A DNA stretch of 64,000 nucleotides. It comes from Tatumella terrea. GTDB lineage: Bacteria > Pseudomonadota > Gammaproteobacteria > Enterobacterales > Enterobacteriaceae. The stretch is taken from NCBI RefSeq assembly GCF_039523755.1, contig NZ_BAAAFX010000014.1, forward strand, positions 62,001 through 126,000. Reading direction: 5' to 3'. Shown here piece by piece: positions 63,815-64,000 of this stretch. The notes beneath the pieces are model-generated. The model had not been told where the DNA came from. It saw only the letters and a list, made by a program, of their open reading frames with translations, and ran no database searches. Position 1 is the stretch's first letter; every line of letters begins with the position of its first letter. The position numbers and the translations under genes are program-made.

Positions 63815-64000
63815 TCAATATTCCCTGTCTTCAATCAGTCGTTTACCCAGTAATACCGAGTCAACCGTTTCGTATTCCAGTTTTTCGTAAAACCCGAGAA
63901 CCACATCATTCTCTTCACGAACCATCAGATTGATCTTTGGACAGCCTCTGGCGACCAGTTTTTTCTCCAGCCGGGTCATCATGGCATTTGCAAAACCACG
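63815..64000 (-). CDS. ypeA: YpeA, GNAT acetyltransferase (5' part beyond window)
   Basis: The last 61 residues of a GNAT N-acetyltransferase. RGFANAMMTRLEKKL has the end of the acetyl-CoA helix, INLMVREENDVVLGFYEKLEYE the final strand and Tyr, and the C-terminus is RLIEDREY. Position next to yfeZ supports YpeA. The N-terminal part lies past the right edge. Confidence 0.88.
   Translation of the reverse strand, partial: RGFANAMMTRLEKKLVARGCPKINLMVREENDVVLGFYEKLEYETVDSVLLGKRLIEDREY

Overview
The window is a chromosomal segment of a gammaproteobacterium of the order Enterobacterales. The backbone follows the E. coli K-12 2.5 Mb region almost gene for gene: ypdAB, glk, mntH/nupC, tRNA-Ala x2, yfeC, gltX, tRNA-Val x3 and tRNA-Lys, yfeR/yfeH, ypeB-ligA-zipA-cysZ-cysK-ptsHI-crr, cysM-cysAWTP, and yfeX-yfeY-yfeZ-ypeA. 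Several differences suggest a relative outside the Escherichia/Salmonella core. These are a cydABDC operon of the cyanide-insensitive (CIO-like) type, an arn operon between crr and cysM, and a local yhjX. An Erwiniaceae or Tatumella-like host is plausible, but this is an inference from memory.

Layout. 1-5 kb (minus strand): cydA-cydB-cydD-cydC, a quinol oxidase together with its assembly exporter; cydC runs off the left edge. 5-7.1 kb: a gene-free spacer with a perfect hexanucleotide array. 7.1-12.9 kb: the GIY-YIG nuclease Cho, a divergent peptide-deformylase-like protein that has lost its catalytic Glu, a small membrane protein behind a structured leader, an AraC regulator facing an EamA exporter, and a yhjX-type MFS carrier. 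12.9-14 kb: a mosaic array of about eight 86-bp REP-like units. 14-18.2 kb: an unknown membrane protein coupled to a universal stress protein, then the pyruvate-sensing system ypdAB. 18.2-24.8 kb: glk, mntH with an MntR box, nupC, a family 9 glycosyltransferase and an AI-2E-family membrane protein.

24.8-30.4 kb: two tRNA clusters around yfeC and gltX, each followed by a different tandem repeat, then a HigBA-like toxin-antitoxin pair. 30.4-36.9 kb: yfeR/yfeH and a three-gene EmrAB-type efflux operon with its own outer-membrane factor. 36.9-45.4 kb: replication, division, cysteine and PTS genes. 45.4-46.9 kb: a spacer with an A26 tract and a (GGGCTTA)19 array. 46.9-54.2 kb: arnBCADTEF (aminoarabinose modification of lipid A). 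54.2-56.4 kb: a CpxAR-like two-component system convergent with arn. 56.5-61.3 kb: cysM and the sulfate/thiosulfate importer. 61.6-64 kb: yfeX, yfeY, yfeZ and the 3' end of ypeA.

The most unusual signals are the five long simple-sequence tracts, all intergenic, the mosaic REP-like array, the deformylase paralogue with a broken HExxH motif, and the yhjX promoter. That promoter carries two YpdB-like direct repeats with exactly 11 bp between them, close to ypdAB itself, so the regulon and its regulator are neighbours here.
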